Position numbers and translations under genes: made by a program
NCBI GenBank assembly: GCA_045130275.1
Contig: JBGUPL010000085.1
Span: forward strand, 62,001-126,000
Direction of reading: 5' to 3'
DNA length: 64,000 bases
Source: F23-D06 sp045130275
GTDB lineage: Bacteria > Bacteroidota > Bacteroidia > Bacteroidales > WCHB1-69
Part shown: positions 8,315 through 16,434 of the stretch, in pieces
Numbering within the stretch: the first letter of the stretch is position 1
How the letters are laid out: each line of letters opens with the position of its first letter
Notes under the pieces: generated by a model
Databases searched by the model: none
What the model was told of the DNA's origin: nothing
The model's input: only the letters and a program-made list of their open reading frames with translations

Positions 8315-10102
8315 ATGAAAAAGAAAATCAAATTCTGTTTGGTGTACCGCGATATGTGGCAGTCATCGGGCAAGTACCAACCCCGTGTGGACCAGCTAAC
8401 GGAAATCGCCCCTGTGATTGTGCGGATGGGCTGTTTCGACCGGGTGGAGACCAACGGCGGTGCCTTCGAGCAGGTGAACCTGCTGTACGGCGAGAATCCT
8501 AACCACGCCGTGCGCGAGTGGACGAAGCCGCTGCGTGCCGCCGGCATCCAGTGCCAGATGCTGGAGCGTGCGCTCAATGGGCTGCGCATGTACCCTGTGC
8601 CCGCCGACGTGCGCCGGCTGATGTGCAAAGTCAAGAAGGCACAAGGCGTGGATGTGGTGCGTTCCTTCTGCGGACTCAACGATCACCGCAACCTGGAGCT
8701 CTCCATCAAATACGCCAACGAGTTCGGACTCATCTCGCAGGCCGCTCTCAGCATCTCGCACTCGCCCGTCCACACGCTTGAGCACTATCTTGCCGTGGTG
8801 GACAAATATGTGGAGTACGGCGCGAAGGAGATCGGACTGAAAGACATGGCCGGCATCGGGCGCCCCGCGACGCTCGGCAAGCTGGTGAAAGCCATCAAGG
8901 ACAAATACCCGCACTTGGTCATCCAATACCACGGGCACACCGGCCCCGGCCTCTCGATGGCCTCCGTCCTCGAGGTCTGCCGCAACGGCGCCGACATCAT
9001 CGACGTGGCCATGGAACCCCTCTCCTGGGGTATGGTCCATCCTGACGTCATCGCCGTGCAGGCCATGCTCCGCGACGACGGCTTCGAGGTCGCCGACATC
9101 GACATGAACGCCTACATGGAGGCCCGCAGCCTCACCCAAAAGTTCATGGACGACTTCCTCGGCTATTTCATCGAACCCAAGAACAAGATCTCCACGTCGC
9201 TGCTGCTCGGTTGCGGTCTGCCCGGCGGCATGATGGGTTCCATGATGGCCGACATGAAGGGCATCCACCAATACATCAACAAAACGCTCGAAAAATCCGG
9301 CAAAAAGACCCTCACCGAGGACGAATTGCTCGTCAAACTGTTCAACGAGGTGGAAGCGGTGTGGCCGATGGTGGGCACCCCCGGACTGGTGACCCCGTTC
9401 AGCCAATACGTCAAAAACATCGCGCTTATGAACGTGCGCGCCGAGGTGGAAGGCAAACCGCGCTTCACCTACATGGAGCAGAAACAATGGGACATGATCC
9501 TCGGCAAGTGCGGACAACTGCCCGGACCGCTCTCTCCTGAAATCGTTGAGATGGCCAAGGCGAAAGGGTTCACGTTCTTCAACGGCGTACCGCAAGACAA
9601 CTACCCCGACGAGTTGCCGAAATACCGCAAGATGATGGAGGAGAAAGGCTGGGACGTCGGCCAGGACGAGGAAGAGCTCTTTGAGTTGGCTATGCACGAG
9701 CAGCAGTATGTGGAATACAAGGAAGGCCGCGCAAAGCAGAACTTCAACCGCGAGCTCGCCGCCGCCAAGGAGAAAGCCCTGAACGGTGGAAAGATTCCCG
9801 CCAGCGCACCCGCATACGACCCGCAACAAGACGCCGCCATCCGCATGAAGAACGACCCGACTCTCCGCCCAGTAACCGCCCCCGCCAGCGGACAGCTGAT
9901 CTGGGAAGTCGCCGTCGATGGCGAGATTTCCAAAGCGAAACCCATCGGCACCCCGTTCAAGAAAGACGAGGTGATGTGCCACATCAGCACCTACTACGGC
10001 ATGGAGCCCGTGCCCAGCTTCTTCGATGGACAACTTGTGGAAGTGGTGGTCAGCCACGGTCACAAAGTCAACCGCGGCGACATCATTGCGTTTTTGAAAT
10101 AG
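8315..10102 (+). CDS. oxaloacetate decarboxylase alpha / pyruvate carboxylase subunit B-like protein without biotin lysine
   Basis: A 595-residue protein with the HMGL-like carboxyltransferase TIM barrel: YRDMWQS near residue 11, GLKDMAGIGRP near 172 (the carbamylated-lysine segment), and Q-Y-H-G-H-T-G-P-G-L-S near 202 with the metal histidines. A PYC/OadA conserved helical domain follows (about 300-480, TPGLVTPFSQY). The C-terminal 75 residues fold like a biotinyl/lipoyl domain (APASGQLIWEV ... GQLVEVVVSHGHKVNRGDII), but where biotin domains carry A-M-K-M the sequence is S-T-Y-Y-G-M-E-P, with no lysine. Family members move CO2 between oxaloacetate or pyruvate and biotin. This copy either uses a separate biotin carrier or has another role. 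Single gene with its own promoter and terminator. Confidence 0.85.
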   Translation: MKKKIKFCLVYRDMWQSSGKYQPRVDQLTEIAPVIVRMGCFDRVETNGGAFEQVNLLYGENPNHAVREWTKPLRAAGIQCQMLERALNGLRMYPVPADVRRLMCKVKKAQGVDVVRSFCGLNDHRNLELSIKYANEFGLISQAALSISHSPVHTLEHYLAVVDKYVEYGAKEIGLKDMAGIGRPATLGKLVKAIKDKYPHLVIQYHGHTGPGLSMASVLEVCRNGADIIDVAMEPLSWGMVHPDVIAVQAMLRDDGFEVADIDMNAYMEARSLTQKFMDDFLGYFIEPKNKISTSLLLGCGLPGGMMGSMMADMKGIHQYINKTLEKSGKKTLTEDELLVKLFNEVEAVWPMVGTPGLVTPFSQYVKNIALMNVRAEVEGKPRFTYMEQKQWDMILGKCGQLPGPLSPEIVEMAKAKGFTFFNGVPQDNYPDELPKYRKMMEEKGWDVGQDEEELFELAMHEQQYVEYKEGRAKQNFNRELAAAKEKALNGGKIPASAPAYDPQQDAAIRMKNDPTLRPVTAPASGQLIWEVAVDGEISKAKPIGTPFKKDEVMCHISTYYGMEPVPSFFDGQLVEVVVSHGHKVNRGDIIAFLK

Positions 10103-10118
10103 ACAACAGACTATAGTA

Positions 10119-10158
10119 AAAACGGCGGTTTGAGTTACTCAAACCGCCGTTTTTTTTT
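10119..10158. terminator. bidirectional rho-independent terminator
   Basis: A perfect 14-bp stem aacggcggtttgag / ctcaaaccgccgtt with a 3-nt loop, T-run on the plus side and A-run on the other. It separates the decarboxylase from the end of the converging polysaccharide operon. Confidence 0.92.
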
Positions 10159-10177
10159 AGCAAGTCATCTTTTCAAA

Positions 10178-12118
10178 TCACTGTTTTGTTGTGTCTTTCC
10201 TCTCTTTGTCATATTCTTCAAACACGGAGTTCTGACTAATGAACTCGGGCACAAAGGCTTTCATCTTCTTCACCATGTCCGGAATATTGACCACCACTGA
10301 TAAATTTTCCATTTCCTTGATGCTCTTCAGCGCTTCGGGATAGGAATACTCACGCACCTTGGCCACAAAAATGCGATCGTGAGAGGTTTCCATCGTGTTC
10401 TCACTGTTGGAAAGCACTTCTTCATACAGTTTCTCACCCGGACGAAGCCCAGTGTACTCAATTTTGATGTCTTCATTCACACGGAGACCCGCCAGGGCTA
10501 TCATCCGTCTGGCCAAATCGTCAATCTTCACAGGCTCACCCATGTCAAAGACGAAAATCTGCGTGCCAGTACTGAAAGTCGCTGCCTCCATCACCAGACG
10601 GCAAGCCTCGGGAATAGTCATGAAGAAGCGGGTGATGTCAGGATGGGTGACCGTCACAGGACCGCCCTTTTCAATTTGTTCCCTAAAACGCGGAATCACG
10701 GAACCGTTGGAGCCGAGCACATTGCCAAAACGGGTGGTCACGAAAGTAGTTTTCCCTTTCATCTCACCGCGTTCAATCGCTAATCCCAGCGCCTGCACGT
10801 ATATTTCCGCAATGCGTTTGGTACACCCCATCACATTGGTCGGGTTGACGGCCTTGTCGGTGGAAATCATCACCATCTTCTCGACATCATACTCGATACA
10901 TTTGTCGGCGACATTGTGCGTCCCGAAGACATTCACCAGCATAGCCTCACACGGGTTTTCCTCCATCAACGGCACATGTTTGTAAGCGGCGGCGTGGAAA
11001 ACCACCTGCGGATGGTGAGCTCGGAAAGCGAAATCGAGACGGGGAGGCTGTCGGACATCGCCGATAATGGGCACAAACGAGAGGTCCGGAAACTTCTCCT
11101 CCAACTCGAGACGGATATTGTGCATAGGCGTTTCGGCGTTGTCAAAAAGGATCAGCTTCTTGATCCCAAAGCCAGCCAGCTGCCGGCACAATTCCGAACC
11201 GATGGATCCCGCCGCACCGGTCACCATCACCACCTTATCCTTGAAATTGGCCATCACCGCCTCCATGGAAATCGTGATTTCATTCCGCCCTAACAAATCC
11301 TCAATCTTCAGTTTACGGATATTTGGATGCAAGTCATTGCCGTTAAGCTCGTTGACAGCAGGAACAATCAGCGGACGGACATGATTGTTGAGACACTGCT
11401 TGAGCACCCCGTCACGTTCACGGCGGGCATCGGCTTCGGTGGTGAACAAGATGGCATCAATGCTGTAGTCGCGGATAATCTTCGTCAAATGCTCATTATC
11501 CTGATAAGTGAACACGGGCAAATTGGACAGAAGAAGATGCTCGGGTTGCGGTTTTTTGGAAAGAAAACCTATGATGTTGTAATGGGTGGAATTCTGAAAA
11601 CGCACGACCGCTGCCGTGGACTTGTCGGAGACACCGTAAACAAGCACCCTGCGCGTCATTTTGTCCTCTCGCCGTTTGGCCTGATACAACTGATAAACTG
11701 TCACCATGATGATCCTCACAAATACCAAAAGGATCAGTGTGAAAAGGAAGTCTGTGACCAGTGCGATGAACAAACCGTTGTAAAGCGTGTGATAGTATAT
11801 CAGCATCACTATCGTCATCAGCAGGACCTTGAGCAGCGCTTCTTTCACGAAACAAAGCATATCCTTGGGAGAGAGATGGCGGATAATAAGCTTGTGCCCT
11901 TTAAACACGAGCATGGCGACCACGGTGGCCACCAATGCCGAAGGCAACCACAGCAGCGCAAACCTTCCCGACTGGTAAAGCGATCCTCGGATGAACCCCA
12001 AGGCCAAGAGCGCAAACAGGGAGGACATCACCGAGAGGACACAGTCGATCACGAAAATCACCCTCGAATCAAGGAATTTCGACAATTTTATCGCTATTTT
12101 ATCTATAATTCCAGACAT
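10178..12118 (-). CDS. UDP-GlcNAc 4,6-dehydratase, membrane type (PglF/WbpM/CapD family)
   Basis: A 646-residue protein. Four membrane helices occupy about residues 20-140 (FVIDCVLSVMSSLFALLALG and others), followed by a CoA-binding-like domain (about 145-280) and an SDR domain with the NAD motif V-T-G-A-A-G-S-I-G-S-E near residue 300. The ISTDKAVNPTNVMGCTKR block, with Met in place of the usual SDR Tyr, is typical of the FlaA1/PglF/WbpM group. These convert UDP-GlcNAc to UDP-4-keto-6-deoxy-GlcNAc at the cytoplasmic membrane, the first step to bacillosamine, FucNAc4N or QuiNAc. It is the last gene of the operon; with the PglE-, PglD- and PglC-like genes just upstream the diacetamido-trideoxy sugar pathway is complete. 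Confidence 0.88.
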   Translation of the reverse strand: MSGIIDKIAIKLSKFLDSRVIFVIDCVLSVMSSLFALLALGFIRGSLYQSGRFALLWLPSALVATVVAMLVFKGHKLIIRHLSPKDMLCFVKEALLKVLLMTIVMLIYYHTLYNGLFIALVTDFLFTLILLVFVRIIMVTVYQLYQAKRREDKMTRRVLVYGVSDKSTAAVVRFQNSTHYNIIGFLSKKPQPEHLLLSNLPVFTYQDNEHLTKIIRDYSIDAILFTTEADARRERDGVLKQCLNNHVRPLIVPAVNELNGNDLHPNIRKLKIEDLLGRNEITISMEAVMANFKDKVVMVTGAAGSIGSELCRQLAGFGIKKLILFDNAETPMHNIRLELEEKFPDLSFVPIIGDVRQPPRLDFAFRAHHPQVVFHAAAYKHVPLMEENPCEAMLVNVFGTHNVADKCIEYDVEKMVMISTDKAVNPTNVMGCTKRIAEIYVQALGLAIERGEMKGKTTFVTTRFGNVLGSNGSVIPRFREQIEKGGPVTVTHPDITRFFMTIPEACRLVMEAATFSTGTQIFVFDMGEPVKIDDLARRMIALAGLRVNEDIKIEYTGLRPGEKLYEEVLSNSENTMETSHDRIFVAKVREYSYPEALKSIKEMENLSVVVNIPDMVKKMKAFVPEFISQNSVFEEYDKERKDTTKQ

Positions 12119-12169
12119 ATTGACTTTTCTCTATTCTTTGAATATTGACTCGACTCTTGAGCCTTGACG

Positions 12170-13423
12170 TTAACCTAGCAAACTGTTTTTGATACAATCC
12201 ACAATAAACCGGACATCGTCCTCGGAGACACAAGGACCGCTGGGCAGGCACAGACCCGTTTTGAAAAGTTTGTCCGAGACCCCGTTCACATAGGAAGGGC
12301 ATTGTTCAAAGACGGGCTGACGATGCATCGGTTTCCACAAGGGACGGGCTTCTATATTGTTTTTATCCAACCAAACACGCATTGCCTCCACATTACGGTT
12401 TGGTTCACATATCGTATGAGGGTCACCCGTGGTATGCAGCACACTGCATACACCACCAATACTGGTATTCACGGTTTCTTGGTAGGCTTCATTCTCGCCG
12501 GCGACATGTAGATCCGGATCAAGAAGGATGGTGACAAGCCAAAAGTTACTATCATGACTTGACGTAGGGTTTTTATGCACCGTGATTGCAGGAATATCTT
12601 CCAACAATCTATCATACAATTCATTAAGACGCCGATGGTGAGCGATATGGTCTTCCAAAACGCTCATTTGCCCACGGCCGATGCCAGCACAGATATTACT
12701 CATGCGGTAGTTATAGCCGATTTTTTCATGTTGATAATACGGATATGCCTCGCGCGCCTGTGTGGCATAGAACATAATGTCGTGCCGGGTTTTCTCATCA
12801 GGGCAAATCAATGCGCCTCCACCTGAGGTGGTGATCATCTTGTTGCCGTTGAAACTAAGAATACCGTATTCGCCAAATGTACCCATAAGCTGTCCGTCGT
12901 AGCGAGATCCGAAGCCTTCCGCCGCATCCTCGATCACAGGGATGTCGAATTTCGCAGCCACTTGCATAATCTCGTGAATCCTATAGGGCATCCCATACAG
13001 TGTCACCGGAATGATGGCTTTCGGCTTTCGGCCGGTTTGGGCTATTCTGTCCTTTATGGCAGTCTCCAGCAAAACCGGATCCATATTCCAGGAATCAGAT
13101 TCAGAATCCACAAATACAGGGGTCGCGCCAAGGTAGGCGACCGGATTGGCGGATGCGCAGAACGTGAAACTTTGCACGATCACCTCATCGCCAGGAGAGA
13201 CCCCGCACGCAATCAGGGCGAGGTGCACAGCGGCAGTCCCTGTCGAAAGCGCCACCGTCTTTTTCCCGCAGCCCATATATGCATCCAACGCTGCTTCAAA
13301 GGCATCCACATTAGGGCCCAACGGGGCAACCCACTGGCTGTCGAAAGCCTCTTGGATATATTTTTGTTCCAATCCAGACTCACTTGTATGAGCGAGACAG
13401 AGGAATATTCGTTTTTCTGACAT
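12170..13423 (-). CDS. PLP-dependent sugar aminotransferase (DegT/DnrJ/EryC1/StrS; PglE-like)
   Basis: A 417-residue protein with the family landmarks: N-terminal FDSQWVAPLGPNVDAFEAAL, ALSTGTAAVHLAL near residue 60, D-A-A-E-G-F-G, and the PLP lysine in SFNGNKMITTSGGG near residue 195, followed by Y-N-Y-R-M-S-N. This enzyme class adds an amino group to the 4-keto sugar made by the PglF-type dehydratase, using glutamate. It lies between the PglF- and PglD-like genes, which argues for UDP-4-amino-4,6-dideoxy-GlcNAc as product. Starts at ATG 13423, about 30 nt after the previous stop. An AATGal-type sugar is the main alternative. Confidence 0.87.
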   Translation of the reverse strand: MSEKRIFLCLAHTSESGLEQKYIQEAFDSQWVAPLGPNVDAFEAALDAYMGCGKKTVALSTGTAAVHLALIACGVSPGDEVIVQSFTFCASANPVAYLGATPVFVDSESDSWNMDPVLLETAIKDRIAQTGRKPKAIIPVTLYGMPYRIHEIMQVAAKFDIPVIEDAAEGFGSRYDGQLMGTFGEYGILSFNGNKMITTSGGGALICPDEKTRHDIMFYATQAREAYPYYQHEKIGYNYRMSNICAGIGRGQMSVLEDHIAHHRRLNELYDRLLEDIPAITVHKNPTSSHDSNFWLVTILLDPDLHVAGENEAYQETVNTSIGGVCSVLHTTGDPHTICEPNRNVEAMRVWLDKNNIEARPLWKPMHRQPVFEQCPSYVNGVSDKLFKTGLCLPSGPCVSEDDVRFIVDCIKNSLLG

Positions 13424-13455
13424 ATTATTTTATGTTATATATTCTTAAATATCAA

Positions 13456-14043
13456 TTATTTATCATTCCCAATAATCATAGCGGGGACTCCCACGGCGGT
13501 ACTGTTCGAGGGCAGCGTCCGGATCACGGCAGCACCTGCGCCAATGACGCACCAGTCGCCGACAGAGACACACGGGAGTATGGAGGCCCCCACGCCCACC
13601 AACGTTCCCTCGCCCAAACGGACTTGTCCGCAAAGCGAGGCATGAGGGGCCACATGGCAATAGTCGCCGACCACACATTCATGGTCGATTGACGCACCGG
13701 TATTGACAATGCAGTGTTTGCCGATGACAGCATCGGCATTGATCACCGCACCGGGCATCACGACAGTCCCCTCCCCTATTTTCGCAGACGGGGAGACCAC
13801 CGCCGACGGGTGTATGGCCGTTCCGAAACGGCAGGACAACCGCTCCGCAATCCGTTTTCTGGTTTTATTTGCACCAACACTGAGAATCATCGGTGAAAGT
13901 CCTTCAGGATGATGCAGCACCGGGATGCCGCATATCTGCGACAACTGCAGGTTGTCATCCACAAAGGCTTCCACCTTTTCTCCTTGGGCTTCCAGAATTT
14001 CCTTCACGACCTTCCCATGTCCGCTTGCTCCGTATAAATACAT
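13456..14043 (-). CDS. NeuD/PglD-like sugar N-acetyltransferase
   Basis: A 195-residue protein. The N-terminal Rossmann-like part starts MYLYGASGHGKVVKEILEAQ, as in PglD/NeuD. From residue 77 it is a left-handed beta-helix of hexapeptide repeats (HPSAVVSPSAKIGEG, VVMPGAVINADAVIG). The general-base histidine is expected in the D-H-E-C / H-V-A-P segment near residue 115. PglD acetylates the 4-amino group of UDP-4-amino-sugar with acetyl-CoA to give UDP-N,N'-diacetylbacillosamine. Six bases separate it from the phosphoglycosyl transferase gene, again as in pgl loci. Confidence 0.87.
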   Translation of the reverse strand: MYLYGASGHGKVVKEILEAQGEKVEAFVDDNLQLSQICGIPVLHHPEGLSPMILSVGANKTRKRIAERLSCRFGTAIHPSAVVSPSAKIGEGTVVMPGAVINADAVIGKHCIVNTGASIDHECVVGDYCHVAPHASLCGQVRLGEGTLVGVGASILPCVSVGDWCVIGAGAAVIRTLPSNSTAVGVPAMIIGNDK

Positions 14044-14049
14044 ATTGTC

Positions 14050-14658
14050 TTAGTTATTTCCGTTGAATACTTCCATTGTAGCAGAGGTGCCGGAATTAAT
14101 ATCCTTCCGCAACAAGACGTTCTTGAGGGTGAGCCACACCACTTTCATATCCGTCACTAATGAACAATGATTGACATACCACACGTCAAGTTTAAATTTC
14201 TCTTGCCAAGTGATGGCGTTGCGTCCGTGCACCTGCGCCCAGCCGGTGATGCCGGGGCGGACCTCGTGACGGCGTGCCTGTTCGGGGCTGTACAGCGGCA
14301 AATACTGCACGAGAAGAGGCCGCGGCCCAACTAACGACATGTCGCCTTTCAACACATTCAGCAGTTGAGGCAGCTCATCGATGGAGGTGGAGCGCACAAA
14401 ACGGCCAACCTTTGTCAATCGTTGGGCATCAGGCAGCAGGTTGCCGTCCTGATCCCGTTCATCCGTCATCGTCTTGAACTTGATGATCCGGAATATCTTC
14501 GCGTCCTTCCCGGGGCGTTCTTGGCAGAAAAACGCTCCTGCACCTTTGTTCGCAAAATGCAAAAACAACGCGACTAGCAACAGGAACCAGCCAACCAATA
14601 GCAGGGCCACCAAAGCGACAAACAAATCCAATATACGTTTGAAGAAACGTTTGTACAT
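14050..14658 (-). CDS. initiating phosphoglycosyl transferase (PglC-like)
   Basis: A 202-residue monotopic PGT, the size of PglC. It has one N-terminal hydrophobic segment (RILDLFVALVALLLVGWFLLLVALFL), then the F-R-x-x-K-F-K-T-M motif (FRIIKFKTMTDERD) with the catalytic acidic pair, R-S-T-S-I-D-E-L-P-Q-L-L-N-V-L, S-L-V-G-P-R-P and RPGITGWAQVHGRN. It transfers a sugar-1-phosphate, here probably diNAcBac-1-P, to undecaprenyl phosphate at the inner face of the membrane and so starts the repeat unit. The ATG at 14658 (MYKRFFKRIL) is preferred over a TTG at 14685, because the family starts just before this motif. Confidence 0.9.
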   Translation of the reverse strand: MYKRFFKRILDLFVALVALLLVGWFLLLVALFLHFANKGAGAFFCQERPGKDAKIFRIIKFKTMTDERDQDGNLLPDAQRLTKVGRFVRSTSIDELPQLLNVLKGDMSLVGPRPLLVQYLPLYSPEQARRHEVRPGITGWAQVHGRNAITWQEKFKLDVWYVNHCSLVTDMKVVWLTLKNVLLRKDINSGTSATMEVFNGNN

Positions 14659-14692
14659 GATTATATCGTTTCTGCGGAATGGCAAAGTATAT

Positions 14693-15778
14693 CTACAATG
14701 CTTCGAGATATGCCTTCACCACCATTTCACGGTCGAACTCGCGTTGCATTTTCTCACGACCAGCGAGGCCCATGTGCACCTTTTCTTCATAGGGGATGGC
14801 GATAAAGCGTTCCAGCGCAGCAGTGAGCGAAGCGGCGTCCCTCGCTGCACAGAGCAATCCGGTCACGCCGTCATCCACAGCTTCGCGACAACCACTCACA
14901 TCGGTGGTGATCACCGGTCTTCCGGCGGCCGCCGATTCCAGCAGGACATTCGCCATCCCTTCGTGATATGACGGGTGCACCGTACACCACGAATCCTGCA
15001 TATAGGGACGTACATCCGGCACACTGCCGTGCCACACGACAGTTCCCGCATCACAAGCCAAGCGCAGACGATTTTCATAGCCATCCTCGCAAGGGCCAAG
15101 GATATGGAACTCTGTCTGAGGATACTTCGCACGGATGTTCTCCGCAGCGGCCAAAAGTTCCTCTATTCCTTTATCTCGCATCACACGGCTGACGAAGAGG
15201 AAGCGTATCGGGCTGTCTTGAGGCGGATATGGTTGCAGGGCATGCCACCCAGTGTTCACCCCGCTGCCGGGCAAAAGGACCCCGTGGCCACCGATACCGT
15301 TCCGAAGGCAGAAATCCTGTATCGAGACATTCTGGTAGAACACGGTTTTAGCCTTCCGAAGGCCGAATCGGTACATGGCAACGGTAAGTTTCTGAAGCAT
15401 TCCTGGATTCTCGATGGCCGTGCCCAATCCTGTGATATTGGCTATCTGCGGGACATTTGTCCAGCGTGCCGCCACGCCACCATAGACATTGGGTTTGATC
15501 GTGTAGGTCAGCACCGCCACAGGTTTTATCTCACGCATCAGTCGTCGATATTGCCTCAACAGTTTGATGTCCCGGATGGGATTCGTGCCCCGGCGGTCCA
15601 CTGCCGTTTCCACCATCTCGCAGCCGAGATTCCGGAACCAGGCATATTTCTCTACATCATCCTCCGGACAAGAAATCCATACGCGATATCCTTCGTCCAG
15701 AATGGCGCTGACCACCTCTTTACGAAAGGCAAAAAGGCCGACAATGCTGTTCGACAATATCAGGATGTTTTTTTTCAA
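14693..15778 (-). CDS. GT4 glycosyltransferase (PglA-like)
   Basis: A 361-residue GT-B enzyme. The N-terminal domain begins KNILILSNSIVGLFAFRKEV and contains TYTIKPNVYGGVAARW and NITGLGTAI. The C-terminal donor domain has FLFVSRVMRDKGIEELLAA and the E-x7-E motif in HEGMANVLLESAAAG. PglA-type enzymes add the second sugar to undecaprenyl-PP-bacillosamine; this order fits its position next to the PglC-like gene. The apparent start is a TTG at 15778: no in-frame ATG lies between it and an upstream stop, and KKNILIL is the expected start of the fold. It is the only classical glycosyltransferase in the operon. Confidence 0.88.
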   Translation of the reverse strand: MKKNILILSNSIVGLFAFRKEVVSAILDEGYRVWISCPEDDVEKYAWFRNLGCEMVETAVDRRGTNPIRDIKLLRQYRRLMREIKPVAVLTYTIKPNVYGGVAARWTNVPQIANITGLGTAIENPGMLQKLTVAMYRFGLRKAKTVFYQNVSIQDFCLRNGIGGHGVLLPGSGVNTGWHALQPYPPQDSPIRFLFVSRVMRDKGIEELLAAAENIRAKYPQTEFHILGPCEDGYENRLRLACDAGTVVWHGSVPDVRPYMQDSWCTVHPSYHEGMANVLLESAAAGRPVITTDVSGCREAVDDGVTGLLCAARDAASLTAALERFIAIPYEEKVHMGLAGREKMQREFDREMVVKAYLEAL

Positions 15779-15821
15779 ATCTTCCTTTTTTATGGCGAAT
15801 AATGATTCAACTTATTTTATT

Positions 15822-16385
15822 TCATATCCGTTTCACCAATCTGGCGGGCACGCCGGCATACACGGCATTCGGCTCGCAGTCGCGGGTCACCACCGCACCG
15901 GCGGCGATCACCACGCGGTTGCCGATGGTCACCCCGCCAAGGATGCGCACCCCGCAGCCGATCCAGACATCACTGCCGATAGTCACTGGCAACGGCTTCG
16001 AAGGGTTGTATTTGATGGGAGTGGTCTTATCCTCCCAAGTATGGTTAAAGCTCACAATCGAGGTGGCATGCGCGATGGAGACGTTGTCGCCGATTCGAAC
16101 CCCACCGAAAGCGTTAATATTGCACTGTTCATGGATGGAAACGTTGTCGCCAATCTCGAGGTTCTCCCAATGTTGGATGTAAACATGGTCCATCACACAC
16201 ACGTTCTTGCCGACATTTTTCGCAAGAACCTTCAGACAGAGGTAACGCAGTAGCACGGCCATATTTCCCCGCCCGTTGCGGCGATGATAAATCCGGGCCA
16301 CCGAGCGACGCGGGAGTATCGACATCGCCTTCGTCAGCACACGAACGAGACTATCGTGTTTCTCAAAAAATTCTCTTCCGTTCAC
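15822..16385 (-). CDS. hexapeptide O-acetyltransferase (WcaF/maltose-acetyltransferase-like)
   Basis: A 187-residue protein with many left-handed beta-helix repeats (LEIGDNVSIHEQCNINAFGG, VRIGDNVSIAHATSIVSFNH) and the C-terminal VTIGSDVWIGCGVRILGGVT ... GAVVTRD typical of sugar O-acetyltransferases using acetyl-CoA. His in SFNHTWED is the likely catalytic base. It should decorate a polysaccharide sugar. The start is a GTG at 16385 that lies inside the tandem word run cacaattcac, so the repeat itself provides the start codon; the next in-frame Met is about 20 residues in, within the conserved region. Confidence 0.82.
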   Translation of the reverse strand: MNGREFFEKHDSLVRVLTKAMSILPRRSVARIYHRRNGRGNMAVLLRYLCLKVLAKNVGKNVCVMDHVYIQHWENLEIGDNVSIHEQCNINAFGGVRIGDNVSIAHATSIVSFNHTWEDKTTPIKYNPSKPLPVTIGSDVWIGCGVRILGGVTIGNRVVIAAGAVVTRDCEPNAVYAGVPARLVKRI

Positions 16386-16434
16386 AAATCACAATTCACA
16401 AATCACAATTCACAATTCATATATCACAATCCAG
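16382..16434. repeat. tandem words cacaattcacaaat
   Basis: Imperfect copies of cacaattcac / cacaaatcac lie between the polymerase and acetyltransferase genes. On the minus strand the run gives the GTG start of the acetyltransferase and also holds the last codons and TGA stop of the polymerase (LDCDI-stop at 16417). Confidence 0.8.

Noticed and set aside
8396..10063. 555-codon minus-strand frame inside the carboxyltransferase gene
   Set aside because: Composition rich in His/Val/Gly typical of antisense frames; the plus strand carries conserved motifs.
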